The translations under genes were made by a program, and so were the position numbers. The notes under the pieces were generated by a model, which searched no databases, was not told where the DNA came from, and worked only from the letters and a program-made list of their open reading frames with translations. 64,000 bases of DNA from Rhodobacteraceae bacterium KLH11. Its GTDB lineage: Bacteria > Pseudomonadota > Alphaproteobacteria > Rhodobacterales > Rhodobacteraceae. How positions within the stretch are numbered: the stretch's first letter is position 1; each line of letters starts with the position of its first letter. Positions 37,047-45,171 of the stretch are shown here, in pieces. The DNA lies in assembly GCA_000158135.1 (NCBI GenBank), contig DS999531.1, positions 836,132 through 900,131 on the forward strand. Direction: 5' to 3'.

Positions 37047-37394
37047 ATGAAACATACACTCTTTGTGATCACAGCGCTGATGATTGCTGGTACCGCAGGT
37101 GCGGAAACTGTCGCGGAGCTGAACGAGGCCCAGTTGAACGCCATTGATCAGAACAATGACGGGTTCCTGTCAAAGGACGAATTCAACGCCTTCTCGGACT
37201 ACGCATTTCAGGCCATGGATGACGACAAGAACGGCACCCTGGGTCAAAACGAGGCCAAGCCGTATATGGATATCAAGCAGTTTCAGGCCGTTGACAGGGA
37301 TGGCGACGGGCTTGTTTCTCGTGCAGAATACGATGCGCAGATGGGCAGCAACTTCACCGCTGCCGATCAGGATGGAAATGGCCAACTAGACTAG
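37047..37394 (+). CDS. Secreted EF-hand calcium-binding protein
   Basis: A 115-residue exported protein with signal peptide (about residues 1-19, ending TAGAE). Three complete EF-hand loops are visible, DQNNDGFLSKDE, DDDKNGTLGQNE and DRDGDGLVSRAE, and a fourth (DQDGNGQLD) is cut by the C-terminus. Calcium binding is likely, with a structural or sensing role in the periplasm. A strong site (GAGGAGGAACAGG) precedes ATG 37047. Second of three small envelope genes. Confidence 0.88.
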   Translation: MKHTLFVITALMIAGTAGAETVAELNEAQLNAIDQNNDGFLSKDEFNAFSDYAFQAMDDDKNGTLGQNEAKPYMDIKQFQAVDRDGDGLVSRAEYDAQMGSNFTAADQDGNGQLD

Positions 37395-37424
37395 AACTCG
37401 GCCCAACCGGACTGAGAGGACTCT

Positions 37425-37733
37425 ATGAGCAAATGGATCGGCCTGTGCGGGCTTGCGCTTTTGGCGGCCTGCGACGTGCCCCAGGCACCAATTGTCACCG
37501 GCTCGGACGGGCAGGCGCGTATTCAGATCAACACCAGCGGGCTGACCTGTTACGAAACCCGCTGTCTGGATATCGACCCGGTGGCGCGCAGCGTGCGCTC
37601 GGTCGGCAGCCGCACCATCGGTATCCCAGGCAACATTGATGTCAGCGATGGCACAATCACAGCAGACGAGTTCAGGCAGCTTGGCACCGCGGCCCTGCTT
37701 GCAGGTGGTATTGGTTCACGCGGAGACCGTTAA
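37425..37733 (+). CDS. Small lipoprotein of unknown function
   Basis: A 102-residue exported lipoprotein; [16 protein letters not shown] has a lipobox with Cys 16. The mature part contains two Cys close together (TCYETRC) likely to form a disulfide. No family is recognised. ATG 37425 after GAGAGGACT. Its last 18 bp overlap the 3' end of the convergent phhB gene. Third gene of the small envelope cluster. Confidence 0.72.
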   Translation: MSKWIGLCGLALLAACDVPQAPIVTGSDGQARIQINTSGLTCYETRCLDIDPVARSVRSVGSRTIGIPGNIDVSDGTITADEFRQLGTAALLAGGIGSRGDR

Positions 37734-38021
37734 CAAGCTGTCCATCTTGCGCGCAAGCTTTGCGTCTTGCGCTGACAAACCGCCAACATCATGGGTCGAC
37801 AGTACCACTTCGACCGTACGGTAGACATTTGACCATTCAGGATGGTGGTTCCACTTTTCGGCCCAGATTGCCACCTGGGTCATCCAGCCGAAGGCGGCGA
37901 CAAAATTGTCAAAGATAAAGGTCTTGGTGATCGCATCACGGTTCTCGACCATGGTCCAGCCGTTCTTGAACAGCGGGTCCAGCAGCGGGCCGCGGGTCTC
38001 GGTTGACAGAAGTTCGGTCAT
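37716..38021 (-). CDS. phhB: 4a-hydroxytetrahydrobiopterin dehydratase (pterin-4a-carbinolamine dehydratase)
   Basis: A 101-residue dehydratase that recycles the pterin cofactor after aromatic amino acid hydroxylation and may aid molybdopterin-related pterins. [31 protein letters not shown] holds the His residues of the active site. No phenylalanine hydroxylase gene is adjacent. Its ATG overlaps the stop of the upstream acyltransferase gene by four bases, so the two are co-translated. Confidence 0.94.
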   Translation of the reverse strand: MTELLSTETRGPLLDPLFKNGWTMVENRDAITKTFIFDNFVAAFGWMTQVAIWAEKWNHHPEWSNVYRTVEVVLSTHDVGGLSAQDAKLARKMDSLLTVSA

Positions 38022-39205
38022 TGCTGTTCCTCCGGGTTCGATTTCCTGAACGGGCCATAATCCGTCAGAATCTCGATCTCTTCTCCCACCGCGTGGGCCT
38101 CGGCGTCCAGATATTTCTGAACAGCATCAGCAAAACCCGGATCACCAACCCAATGCAAGCTATGGGTGCGCGTCGGCAGATAACCGCGCGCCAGTTTATG
38201 CTCACCCTGCGCCCCGGCCTCAACCCGGGCCAGCCCATGCGCGATGGCAAAGTCAATCGCCTGATAGTAACACAGTTCGAAATGCAGGCAGGGATGGTGT
38301 TCGGTACAGCCCCAATATCGGCCATAAAGCGTTTCGCGCCCGATGAAATTCAGCGCCCCTGCGATCGGGTAGCCGTCCCGTTCCGCCAGCACCAGCGCCA
38401 TGTCATCCGCCATGGTTTCCTGAACGATATCAAAGAACTGGCGGGTAAGATACGGCGCACCCCATTTACGCGCACCGGTGTCCTGATAGAACCGCCAGAA
38501 CGCATCCCAATGCTCAGGGCGCAGATCATCGCCCGTCAAGGTGCGAATCTGGCCACCAAAATCACCGGCCTGTGCCCGCTCTTTCCGCATATTCTTGCGT
38601 TTGCGCGAGGACAGGGCGGTCAGAAACTGATCAAAATCCTGATAGCCATCGTTCAGCCAGTGAAACTGCTGCGAGTGCCGGATCATCAGCCCCATCTGCT
38701 CGCCCGCCAGCGCCTCAGCCTCGGTGCAGAACGTGGTATGGAGGGATGAGATACGGTTCTCGGCGGCAAGTTGCACCGCCCCCTGCACCAGTGCCGACAT
38801 GCCCATGGCGTCATATCCGGGCCGCACCAGAAAGCGCCGCCCGGTCGCTGGGGTAAATGGCACGGCGATTTGTAGCTTGGGATAGTAACGCCCGCCCGCG
38901 TTCTCATAGGCATGAGCCCAGCTGTGATCAAAGATATATTCGCCCTGCGAGTGCGTTTTGGCATACATCGGTGCCGCCGCGATCAGCATCCCGTCCAGAT
39001 ACGCCGTCAGGTATTGCGGCTGCCAGCCGGTACCTCGCCCGACCGAGCCGCTTTCCTCCAGAGCCAGCAGAAACCGGTGCGTTGTAAACGGATCAAGGGG
39101 GCGCCCGCCATCTTCAGCCTCGGGGCAGGCGCAGCTATCCCAATCGCGCGCAGAAATCTGCGACAGCGATGTCAGAACCTGAACCTCAATCTGTGCCTGA
39201 TCCAT
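38018..39205 (-). CDS. FemAB-like/GNAT-fold N-acyltransferase (DUF482)
   Basis: A 395-residue protein of the family once named peptidogalycan biosynthesis (PF04339), with a doubled GNAT-like fold related to FemAB aminoacyltransferases. Recognisable blocks are YDHSWAHAY-like [77 protein letters not shown] and [11 protein letters not shown]. Substrate not known. Coupled to phhB. Confidence 0.88.
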   Translation of the reverse strand: MDQAQIEVQVLTSLSQISARDWDSCACPEAEDGGRPLDPFTTHRFLLALEESGSVGRGTGWQPQYLTAYLDGMLIAAAPMYAKTHSQGEYIFDHSWAHAYENAGGRYYPKLQIAVPFTPATGRRFLVRPGYDAMGMSALVQGAVQLAAENRISSLHTTFCTEAEALAGEQMGLMIRHSQQFHWLNDGYQDFDQFLTALSSRKRKNMRKERAQAGDFGGQIRTLTGDDLRPEHWDAFWRFYQDTGARKWGAPYLTRQFFDIVQETMADDMALVLAERDGYPIAGALNFIGRETLYGRYWGCTEHHPCLHFELCYYQAIDFAIAHGLARVEAGAQGEHKLARGYLPTRTHSLHWVGDPGFADAVQKYLDAEAHAVGEEIEILTDYGPFRKSNPEEQQ

Positions 39206-39250
39206 ATGCCCTCCGCGCTTGACCTTTATCTGTGATGGCGCGGGCCGGGT

Positions 39251-40021
39251 TCAAGCCGGATGTGCGGCCAGATACCCCTCGAACGTCACATTGTCGGCTA
39301 TCTTGCGCGCTTCACCCTCTTGCATGGCTGAGCGGATGGTCCAGCACAGGATCGGCACGCCTTGCGCCTTCAACTCGGCAACGCGGGGGCGCGACAGGTC
39401 GCGGGCTTCGTGGCTGATGAAACTGGCGCCAACCCGGTCGAAATCCGGGATTTCGCGCAGGTGATCACAGACAGGCTGCGGCAGCAATTCAACCTTGGGC
39501 TCATAGGCGCAGGTTACAAGCCCGCGCGGCAGATGCGGTGCCAGCCGCGCCAGTTCAGCAACCGTATGTGGGTTGAAAGACATCAGCGCCACAGGCCCAT
39601 CATAGCCCTGTAGCGCACGCACAACATCAGCTTCGAGCGCCCCGATATCCGGCCCCATCGCGCCATCCTGATCCTTAAGCTCAATGAGCAGCGGCGTTTT
39701 GCCCGCGACAAGCTGCAACACCTCGTCAAGAGACGGGATGCCCTCATCATCGGAATGCAGCAAGGTCTGGGCCTGGGCCTGTGCGGCGGTGACCTGCTGG
39801 ATCGGGCCGGGCTGCCCGGTCAGGCGGGTCATGTCATAATCGTGGAACACCATGGCGCGGTTGTCACGGGTGCGTTGCAGATCAATCTCGATCCCGTATC
39901 CGGCCTCAATTGCGGCCGCAATCGCGGCGCGGCTGTTTTCAGGTCGCTGTGCCGAAATGTCATGCAACGCCCGATGCGCGATCGGGCGTTGCAGAAACTC
40001 ATTCGGAAGGGGCGGGATCAT
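39251..40021 (-). CDS. Glycerophosphodiester phosphodiesterase family protein
   Basis: A 256-residue cytoplasmic hydrolase of glycerophosphodiesters (UgpQ/GDPD fold). IAHRALHDISAQRPENSRAA is the family start with catalytic His; GYGIEIDLQRTRD and FHDYDMTRLTG supply the metal Glu/Asp and second His; PLLIELKDQDG the third acidic ligand. No signal peptide, so it acts inside the cell, recycling phospholipid head groups. Its ATG overlaps the stop of the RidA gene. Confidence 0.93.
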   Translation of the reverse strand: MIPPLPNEFLQRPIAHRALHDISAQRPENSRAAIAAAIEAGYGIEIDLQRTRDNRAMVFHDYDMTRLTGQPGPIQQVTAAQAQAQTLLHSDDEGIPSLDEVLQLVAGKTPLLIELKDQDGAMGPDIGALEADVVRALQGYDGPVALMSFNPHTVAELARLAPHLPRGLVTCAYEPKVELLPQPVCDHLREIPDFDRVGASFISHEARDLSRPRVAELKAQGVPILCWTIRSAMQEGEARKIADNVTFEGYLAAHPA

Positions 40022-40473
40022 TGAACCTCGAAAATACCTTCGATTTCGACCGCCACACCCAGTGGAAGTGACGCCGCACTTACCGCCGAACGCGAGTGTT
40101 GACCGGCCTCGCCCAGTGCTTCGACCAGAAAATCGGACGCGCCGTTGATCACCTGCGGCTGATCCGTGAAATCAACGGTCGAGTTCACAAAGCCGGTCAG
40201 CTTGATCACCCGCACCAGCTTGTCGATATCACCGCCGCACGCCGCCTTGACCTGCGCCAGAAGGTTGATGGCACAGACCTTTGCAGCCGCCGCGCCCGCC
40301 GCGATATCCATATCGTCGCCCAGTTTGCCGGTAATCAGATCATCCGCTTTGGAAATCTGGCCCGACACATAGACGATGTTGCCGATACGCACGAAAGGAA
40401 CGTAGTTTGCCGCCGGTGCAGGGGCGTCCGGAAGGCTGACACCCAGGCTGTCCAGTTTTGCTGCGATGCTCAT
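40018..40473 (-). CDS. RidA-family (YjgF/YER057c/UK114) protein
   Basis: A 151-residue member of the Rid group. Most RidA proteins hydrolyse reactive enamine/imine intermediates; this longer form (NYVPFVRIGNIVYVSGQI, GEAGQHSRSAVSAASLPLGVAVEIEGIFEV) retains the Arg in HSRSAV but belongs to a subgroup whose activity is untested. The start at 40473 (MSIAAKLDSLG) follows GGTGAGG; GTG 40488 is an alternative. Coupled with the GDPD gene. Confidence 0.92.
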   Translation of the reverse strand: MSIAAKLDSLGVSLPDAPAPAANYVPFVRIGNIVYVSGQISKADDLITGKLGDDMDIAAGAAAAKVCAINLLAQVKAACGGDIDKLVRVIKLTGFVNSTVDFTDQPQVINGASDFLVEALGEAGQHSRSAVSAASLPLGVAVEIEGIFEVQ

Positions 40474-40606
40474 GTCGTTGGTCCTCACCTCAAATTGACT
40501 TGCGGCGAACGCTAACCGGGAAAGGCAAATTCCGAAAGCAGGAAAGCGGCATTTTTCCCATAACTTGCGCTCTGGGCAGGTCTTCTCTTATTCGAGAGGT
40601 GTTGAA

Positions 40607-40692
40607 TTCGTGTCACTTTACGTTGCCCCGATGGATAAGGTAAATCCGGGTAGTTGTTTCAAATCGCATGCGAAAGGTCTATGTGACACGAA
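40607..40692. repeat. Inverted repeat TTCGTGTCAC ... GTGACACGAA upstream of mlaA
   Basis: Two perfect 10-bp arms (40607-40616 and 40683-40692) enclose 66 bp in the RidA-mlaA gap. It could be a long-range hairpin in a leader RNA or a pair of sites for one DNA-binding protein. Confidence 0.45.
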
Positions 40693-40729
40693 CTGCGCCG
40701 CCACAACGCCAAGGCCGTATTGATTGAGG

Positions 40730-40755
40730 GCCCGACACATCGCCGGGCATTTTTT
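40730..40755 (+). terminator. Terminator-like hairpin just before the mlaA start
   Basis: GCCCG (40730-40734) and CGGGC (40744-40748) form a 5-bp stem with a 9-nt loop, followed by six Ts (from 40750), 16 bp before the mlaA GTG. It could be an attenuator in the mlaA leader or the end of a short upstream RNA. Confidence 0.5.
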
Positions 40756-40770
40756 GGAGTAACGAAGACC

Positions 40771-41586
40771 GTGCCACGCTATGTTCGTCTGAAACACCTG
40801 ATCATTCTGTCCCTTTTGACGGCTCTTTCCGCCTGCGCAACGCAACCGAAAGAAGAGGCCGCCCGGGGCGAAATCTTCGATCCCTACGAGGGTGCCAACC
40901 GCACCATTCACGAATTCAACCTTGGCGTCGACCGGTACCTTTTTCGTCCGGCCTCAAAAGGTTATGTGAAGATTGTACCTGATCCGGTGGTCACCAGCTT
41001 CAACCATTTTGCTGAAAACCTGACATTGCCCGGACAGGCGCTGGATTATCTGCTGCAAGGCAATCTGAAGCAGACCGGCAATGCATTGTTGCGGTTCGCG
41101 ATCAACTCTACCGTTGGGGGGTTTGGATTGTCGGCCCCGGCGGATGAATTGAACCTGCCCCCCGTTGATACCGATTTCGGCGAAACCCTGCATGTCTGGG
41201 GCGTTGCAGAGGGTGCCTATATCGAGCTGCCCTTCTACGGCCCGTCAACGGCACGTGATGCCGTTGGTGTTGTGTTCAACCTGTTCTCGAATCCCATTAA
41301 TTTCTCACCAGTACGGCCGGTCGACAACATCGGCCTCTATGCCGAGGTCGTGCGCCGGATGGGGGATCGTGGACGTTTCTCGGATACGGTTGATTCAATT
41401 TTGTATGACAGTGCCGACAGCTACGCACAGGCGCGCACGATCTATCTGCAAAACCGCCGCTTTGAACTGGCACGCGATGACGAAGATGCCTATCTGGGGC
41501 TGTATGACGACCCCTACGCCAATACCGGGACCGACCCTGTCAGGGACCCCTATCTTGACCCGTATGAGGACCCCTATGCCGAATAA
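40771..41586 (+). CDS. mlaA: MlaA-family (VacJ) outer-membrane lipoprotein
   Basis: Outer-membrane part of the Mla system that removes misplaced phospholipids from the outer leaflet. Signal and lipobox LSAC; DPYEGANRTIHEFN, DRYLFRP, the NHFAENLTLPGQALDYLLQG segment, FAINSTVGGFGL and FGETLHVWGV...YIELPFYGPSTARD are all family blocks. A GTG start at 40771 is likely, as the frame has no ATG in place, with GGAG 11 nt upstream. An unusual C-terminal tail repeats Asp-Pro-Tyr five times. Overlaps mlaC by 11 bp. Confidence 0.92.
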   Translation: MPRYVRLKHLIILSLLTALSACATQPKEEAARGEIFDPYEGANRTIHEFNLGVDRYLFRPASKGYVKIVPDPVVTSFNHFAENLTLPGQALDYLLQGNLKQTGNALLRFAINSTVGGFGLSAPADELNLPPVDTDFGETLHVWGVAEGAYIELPFYGPSTARDAVGVVFNLFSNPINFSPVRPVDNIGLYAEVVRRMGDRGRFSDTVDSILYDSADSYAQARTIYLQNRRFELARDDEDAYLGLYDDPYANTGTDPVRDPYLDPYEDPYAE

Positions 41587-42184
41587 TCTGCTGAACCGAC
41601 GTCATTTTGTAACCACCGCCCTGACCGGGCTGACAGTTGCCGCAATGCCTCTGCCTGCGTTTGCATTGACCGAAGCCGGGGCCAAGCAACTGGTCGACAG
41701 CGTGGTGACCGACATCACCCGTATTATCGATTCGGGCAAATCAGAAAATGCCATGCTGCGCGACTTTCAGAAAATCTTTGTGCAATATGGCGATGTACCG
41801 ATCATGGCCCGCTATGCGCTTGGTGCGGATGCGCGCGCGGCCTCTCCTGCCCAGCTGCGTCAGTTCACCAAGGCGTTTGAGGGTTATATTTCCCGCAAGT
41901 ACGGCCGCCGGTTCCGCGAGTTCATTGGCGGTGAAGTGACAGTTCGAAACGCGCGCCGAATCAAGAACGGGTACGAGGTGAGAACCTCGGTAAAACTGCG
42001 CGGTTCGTCCCCGTTTGAGGTAACGTTCCTGGTGTCGGACAAATCCGGCAAAGGCAAATTCTACAATATGTTCATCGAAGGCGTGAACCTGCTGCTGACC
42101 GAACGGACCGAGATCGGGGCAATGCTGGATGCGCGCAAAGGCAACCTGAATCAGTTGATCAAGGATTTGGGAAAGACCGGCTAA
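41576..42184 (+). CDS. mlaC: MlaC-family periplasmic phospholipid-binding protein
   Basis: Periplasmic shuttle that carries phospholipids between MlaA and the inner-membrane MlaFEDB transporter. 202 residues; NRRHFVTTALTGLTVAAMPLPAFA is an export signal with an RR pair suggesting Tat. The MlaC fold is seen in AMLRDFQKIFVQYGDVPIMARYALG, FTKAFEGYISRKYGRRFREF and GKGKFYNMFIEGVNLLLTER. The ATG at 41576 lies in the 3' end of mlaA with GAGGA upstream. Only A and C are here; mlaBDEF must be elsewhere. A strong terminator follows. Confidence 0.93.
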   Translation: MPNNLLNRRHFVTTALTGLTVAAMPLPAFALTEAGAKQLVDSVVTDITRIIDSGKSENAMLRDFQKIFVQYGDVPIMARYALGADARAASPAQLRQFTKAFEGYISRKYGRRFREFIGGEVTVRNARRIKNGYEVRTSVKLRGSSPFEVTFLVSDKSGKGKFYNMFIEGVNLLLTERTEIGAMLDARKGNLNQLIKDLGKTG

Positions 42185-42203
42185 CTTTAATCCGGGTTTA
42201 AAT

Positions 42204-42240
42204 AAAACCGCCGCGCGTTCCTTTCGCGCGGCGGTTTTGT
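42204..42240. terminator. Rho-independent terminator between mlaC and the ABC operon
   Basis: AAAACCGCCGCGCG (42204-42217) and CGCGCGGCGGTTTT (42225-42238) form a 14-bp stem with a 7-nt loop; T-rich on the plus side and A/T-flanked on the other, so it probably serves both convergent operons. Confidence 0.95.
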
Positions 42241-42245
42241 TTTGA

Positions 42246-43343
42246 TCAGTTCAACCGCTCACCGGTCTCTTTGGCGAAGTAAGAGACCTTGCTCATGTCA
42301 AAGGCAAGGTTCAGCATATGGCCCGCCTGTGCGCTGGTTTCGGCATGCAACCGTGCCGTCACCTGTTTGCCGCCCAGCTCTGAGACCACATAGGTATCCG
42401 CCCCCGCAGGTTCGACCATATCAACCAGGCACGAGGCCTCCTGCACATCGGCACCGGCCCGGAAACCGGCCTCGGCGATATCTTCAGGGCGCAGGCCAAG
42501 GATAACATCCTGCGGCAATTGAGGCGCGCGCGCGTCGGTCAGCACAACAGGATCACCGGATTCGCGCGCAATCGAGATCTGCGTGCCCGCGCCGTTGCTG
42601 GACGCCCTGGCCGGGATCAGGTTCATTGCGGGTGAGCCCATGAAATCAGCCACAAACAGATTGGCCGGGTTGTTGTAAATCTCGGCGGGGCTGCCAATCT
42701 GTTGCACGATCCCACCTTTCAGAACCACGATCTTGGTGGCCAGTGTCATCGCCTCGATCTGATCATGCGTCACATAGACGATGGATGCATCCAGCGTCTG
42801 GTGCAGCTTCTTGATCTCGCTCCGCATCTCGACCCGCAGCTTGGCATCGAGGTTCGAGAGCGGCTCGTCAAACAGGAACAGTTTCGGATCGCGCACCAGC
42901 GCCCGGCCCATCGCCACCCGCTGACGCTGACCACCCGAAAGCTGGCTGGGACGGCGATTCAGCAACTGCTCGATCTGCAGCAGCGAGGCCACCTCTTTCA
43001 GCTTGGCGTCCTGTGTCGACTGATCGACCCCGCGTACTTTCATGCCGAAGGTGATGTTCTTGGCCACCGACATGGTCGGATACAGCGCGTAAGACTGGAA
43101 CACCATGGCAATATCGCGATCCTTGGGGCTGACATGGGTCATGTCCTTGCCGCCGATGGCCAGCGTCCCGTCGGTGATTTCCTCAAGCCCGGCAATACAG
43201 TTCAGCAAGGTGGATTTACCGCAGCCCGACGGGCCGACCAGAACCAGGAAATCACCCGGTTCGATCGAGATATTGATGTCTTTCAGAATTTCGACATTGC
43301 CGTAATTCTTGTACAGTTTGTTGATATCAAGGATGGGAGCCAT
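42246..43343 (-). CDS. Sugar ABC transporter ATPase (MalK/UgpC-type)
   Basis: Cytoplasmic ATPase driving sugar uptake. Walker A GPSGCGKST, Q-loop MVFQSYALYP, signature LSGGQRQR, Walker B LFLFDEPLSNLDAKLR and switch YVTHDQ are intact; residues about 240-365 form the OB-fold regulatory domain (LGLRPEDI) of the MalK group. 365 residues is the normal length. Last gene of the four-gene importer operon, 5 bp after the permease. Confidence 0.95.
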   Translation of the reverse strand: MAPILDINKLYKNYGNVEILKDINISIEPGDFLVLVGPSGCGKSTLLNCIAGLEEITDGTLAIGGKDMTHVSPKDRDIAMVFQSYALYPTMSVAKNITFGMKVRGVDQSTQDAKLKEVASLLQIEQLLNRRPSQLSGGQRQRVAMGRALVRDPKLFLFDEPLSNLDAKLRVEMRSEIKKLHQTLDASIVYVTHDQIEAMTLATKIVVLKGGIVQQIGSPAEIYNNPANLFVADFMGSPAMNLIPARASSNGAGTQISIARESGDPVVLTDARAPQLPQDVILGLRPEDIAEAGFRAGADVQEASCLVDMVEPAGADTYVVSELGGKQVTARLHAETSAQAGHMLNLAFDMSKVSYFAKETGERLN

Positions 43344-43348
43344 GGGTC

Positions 43349-44248
43349 TTATCCCTTCACAGAGCCAGCGGTCAGACCGCGGATGAAATACTTACCGGCA
43401 ACGACATAGACGAGCAGCGTCGGCAGCCCCGCGATGATCGCGGCGGCCATGTCGACGTTGTACTCTTTGACGCCGGTGGTGGAGTTTACGATGTTATTGA
43501 GCGCCACGGTCACGGGTTGCGTGCCAGCCTCACTGAAGGACACGCCGAACAGGAAATCATTCCAGATCTGCGTGAACTGCCAGATCACGGTCACCACGAT
43601 GATGGGCAGCGACAGCGGCAGGAAGATGGACCAGAAAATCCGCAGGAAACCCGCCCCGTCAACCCGGGCGGCTTTGGTCAGTTCGGCCGGGATGGTGACG
43701 TAATAGTTGCGGAAGAACAGCGTGGTGAAACCAAGGCCGTAGACGACATGCACGAAGATCAGGCCCGGAATGGTCCCGGCGATCTCCATCAGGCCCAGCA
43801 CACGCGCCATGGGCAACAGCACGACCTGAAACGGGATGAAGCAGCCGAACAGCATCAGCGAGAAGATGATGTTGGCGCCTTTGAACTTCCATTGCGCCAC
43901 CACATAGCCATTCAGCGCGCCCAGCAAGGTGGAAATGGCCACCGCAGGTACCGCGATCAGGACCGAGTTCCAGAAGTAAGGCCGCAGACCTTCACACTGA
44001 ATACCGGTACAGGCACTGGCCCATGCGGTTTTCCAGGCGTCAAAGCTGACCTCTCGGGGCAAGGAAATCAGGCTGCCAGTACGAATTTCCTCAAGGCTTT
44101 TCAGCGATGTGGTTAGCATCACAAAAAGCGGCATCAGGTAATACAGTGCGAACAGGCCCAGCAGGACATAAAGCAGCCAACGCAGTGCAATCTTGCCAGT
44201 CGCGCTTTGGGTACGGGTTTGGGTTTGGGGCATCGACAGGTCAGTCAT
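43349..44248 (-). CDS. Carbohydrate ABC transporter permease (MalG/GtsC-like)
   Basis: Inner-membrane permease of 299 residues with six hydrophobic segments and the EAA loop TKAARVDGAGFLRIFWSIFLPLSLP, which contacts the ATPase. The start MTDLSMPQTQTRTQ is a soluble tail. Resembles the second permease of the Pseudomonas glucose/mannose importer. Overlaps the first permease gene by 8 bp. Confidence 0.94.
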   Translation of the reverse strand: MTDLSMPQTQTRTQSATGKIALRWLLYVLLGLFALYYLMPLFVMLTTSLKSLEEIRTGSLISLPREVSFDAWKTAWASACTGIQCEGLRPYFWNSVLIAVPAVAISTLLGALNGYVVAQWKFKGANIIFSLMLFGCFIPFQVVLLPMARVLGLMEIAGTIPGLIFVHVVYGLGFTTLFFRNYYVTIPAELTKAARVDGAGFLRIFWSIFLPLSLPIIVVTVIWQFTQIWNDFLFGVSFSEAGTQPVTVALNNIVNSTTGVKEYNVDMAAAIIAGLPTLLVYVVAGKYFIRGLTAGSVKG

Positions 44249-45113
44249 TTTTCGCCCTCAGCTCTGAGTAAAGATAGGGAACCACGATGGCAAAGACGAC
44301 CAGCATCATGATCATCGCGGAAGATGCCGCCTGACCGATATCGCCGCGTGAAAACGCCATGGCGTACATGTAAGTGGCGGGCAGATCGGTTGCATAGCCC
44401 GGACCCCCACCCGTCAAGGCGATGACAAGGTCAAAGCTTTTGATCGCAAGATGCGCCAGAACGATGAAGGCGGACAGGAAGATCGGAGCCATCGAGGGGA
44501 TGATAATCGCCGTATAAATGCGCCATGTGGGGATGCCATCGACCTGCGCGGCCTTGATGATCTCACCATCCACCGACCGCAGGCCAGCCAGAAACAACGC
44601 CATGACGAAGCCCGAGCTTTGCCAGATCGCGGCAATCACGATGGTGTAGATGGCGTAATCGGGGTTCACCAGCCAATCAAACTCGAAATTTGTGAAACCC
44701 CAGCCCTGCACCATGGATTCGATGCCCAGACCCGGGTTCAGAATCCATTTCCACGCCGTACCGGTCACGATCATCGACAGCGCCATCGGGTACAGGTAGA
44801 TCGTGCGGATCACCCCTTCGACGCGGATCTTCTGATCCAGCAGGATCGCCAGCAGCAATCCCAGCACCATCGCAATCACGATGAACAGCGCGCCAAACAG
44901 ATACAGGTTGTTGATCGCCGTATCCCAGCGGGGCGAGGCAAACAGACGTTCATATTGTATGAAACCGTTGATCTCGTATTTCGGCAGTAGTTTCGATCGG
45001 GTCAGCGACACCCATGCGGTCCATCCGATAAATCCGTAGACAAAGATCAATACGGCGATGAACGACGGTGCCAGCACCACCTTGGGCAGGTGGTTTTCCA
45101 GCCATTCGGACAT
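44241..45113 (-). CDS. Carbohydrate ABC transporter permease (MalF/GtsB-like)
   Basis: Inner-membrane permease of 290 residues, six transmembrane segments. The EAA loop is KAAQVDGIPTWRIYTAIIIPSMAP. It contains AFVSLTRS-like WVSLTRSKLLPKYEINGF, seen in glucose-type importers. It lies 58 bp after the binding-protein gene, with a stem-loop in between, and pairs with the second permease. Confidence 0.94.
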   Translation of the reverse strand: MSEWLENHLPKVVLAPSFIAVLIFVYGFIGWTAWVSLTRSKLLPKYEINGFIQYERLFASPRWDTAINNLYLFGALFIVIAMVLGLLLAILLDQKIRVEGVIRTIYLYPMALSMIVTGTAWKWILNPGLGIESMVQGWGFTNFEFDWLVNPDYAIYTIVIAAIWQSSGFVMALFLAGLRSVDGEIIKAAQVDGIPTWRIYTAIIIPSMAPIFLSAFIVLAHLAIKSFDLVIALTGGGPGYATDLPATYMYAMAFSRGDIGQAASSAMIMMLVVFAIVVPYLYSELRAKND

Positions 45114-45133
45114 TTTAGCCTCCGGGGAAAGGT

Positions 45134-45163
45134 GCTCTGCCCCGCGAGTTTCAGGGGCAGAGC
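45134..45163 (-). repeat. Intercistronic stem-loop between binding-protein and permease genes
   Basis: GCTCTGCCCC (45134-45143) and GGGGCAGAGC (45154-45163) form a perfect 10-bp stem with a 10-nt loop in the 58-bp gap. Such hairpins in sugar ABC operons stop 3' decay and partly terminate, leaving more binding-protein mRNA. No T-run on the minus strand, so stabilisation is the better guess. Confidence 0.7.
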
Positions 45164-45171
45164 GTGTTGGA

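Noticed and set aside
42187-42201. Perfect TTAA-N7-TTAA (CtrA consensus)
   Set aside because: It lies between the ends of two convergent operons next to a terminator, so it is unlikely to act as a promoter element.
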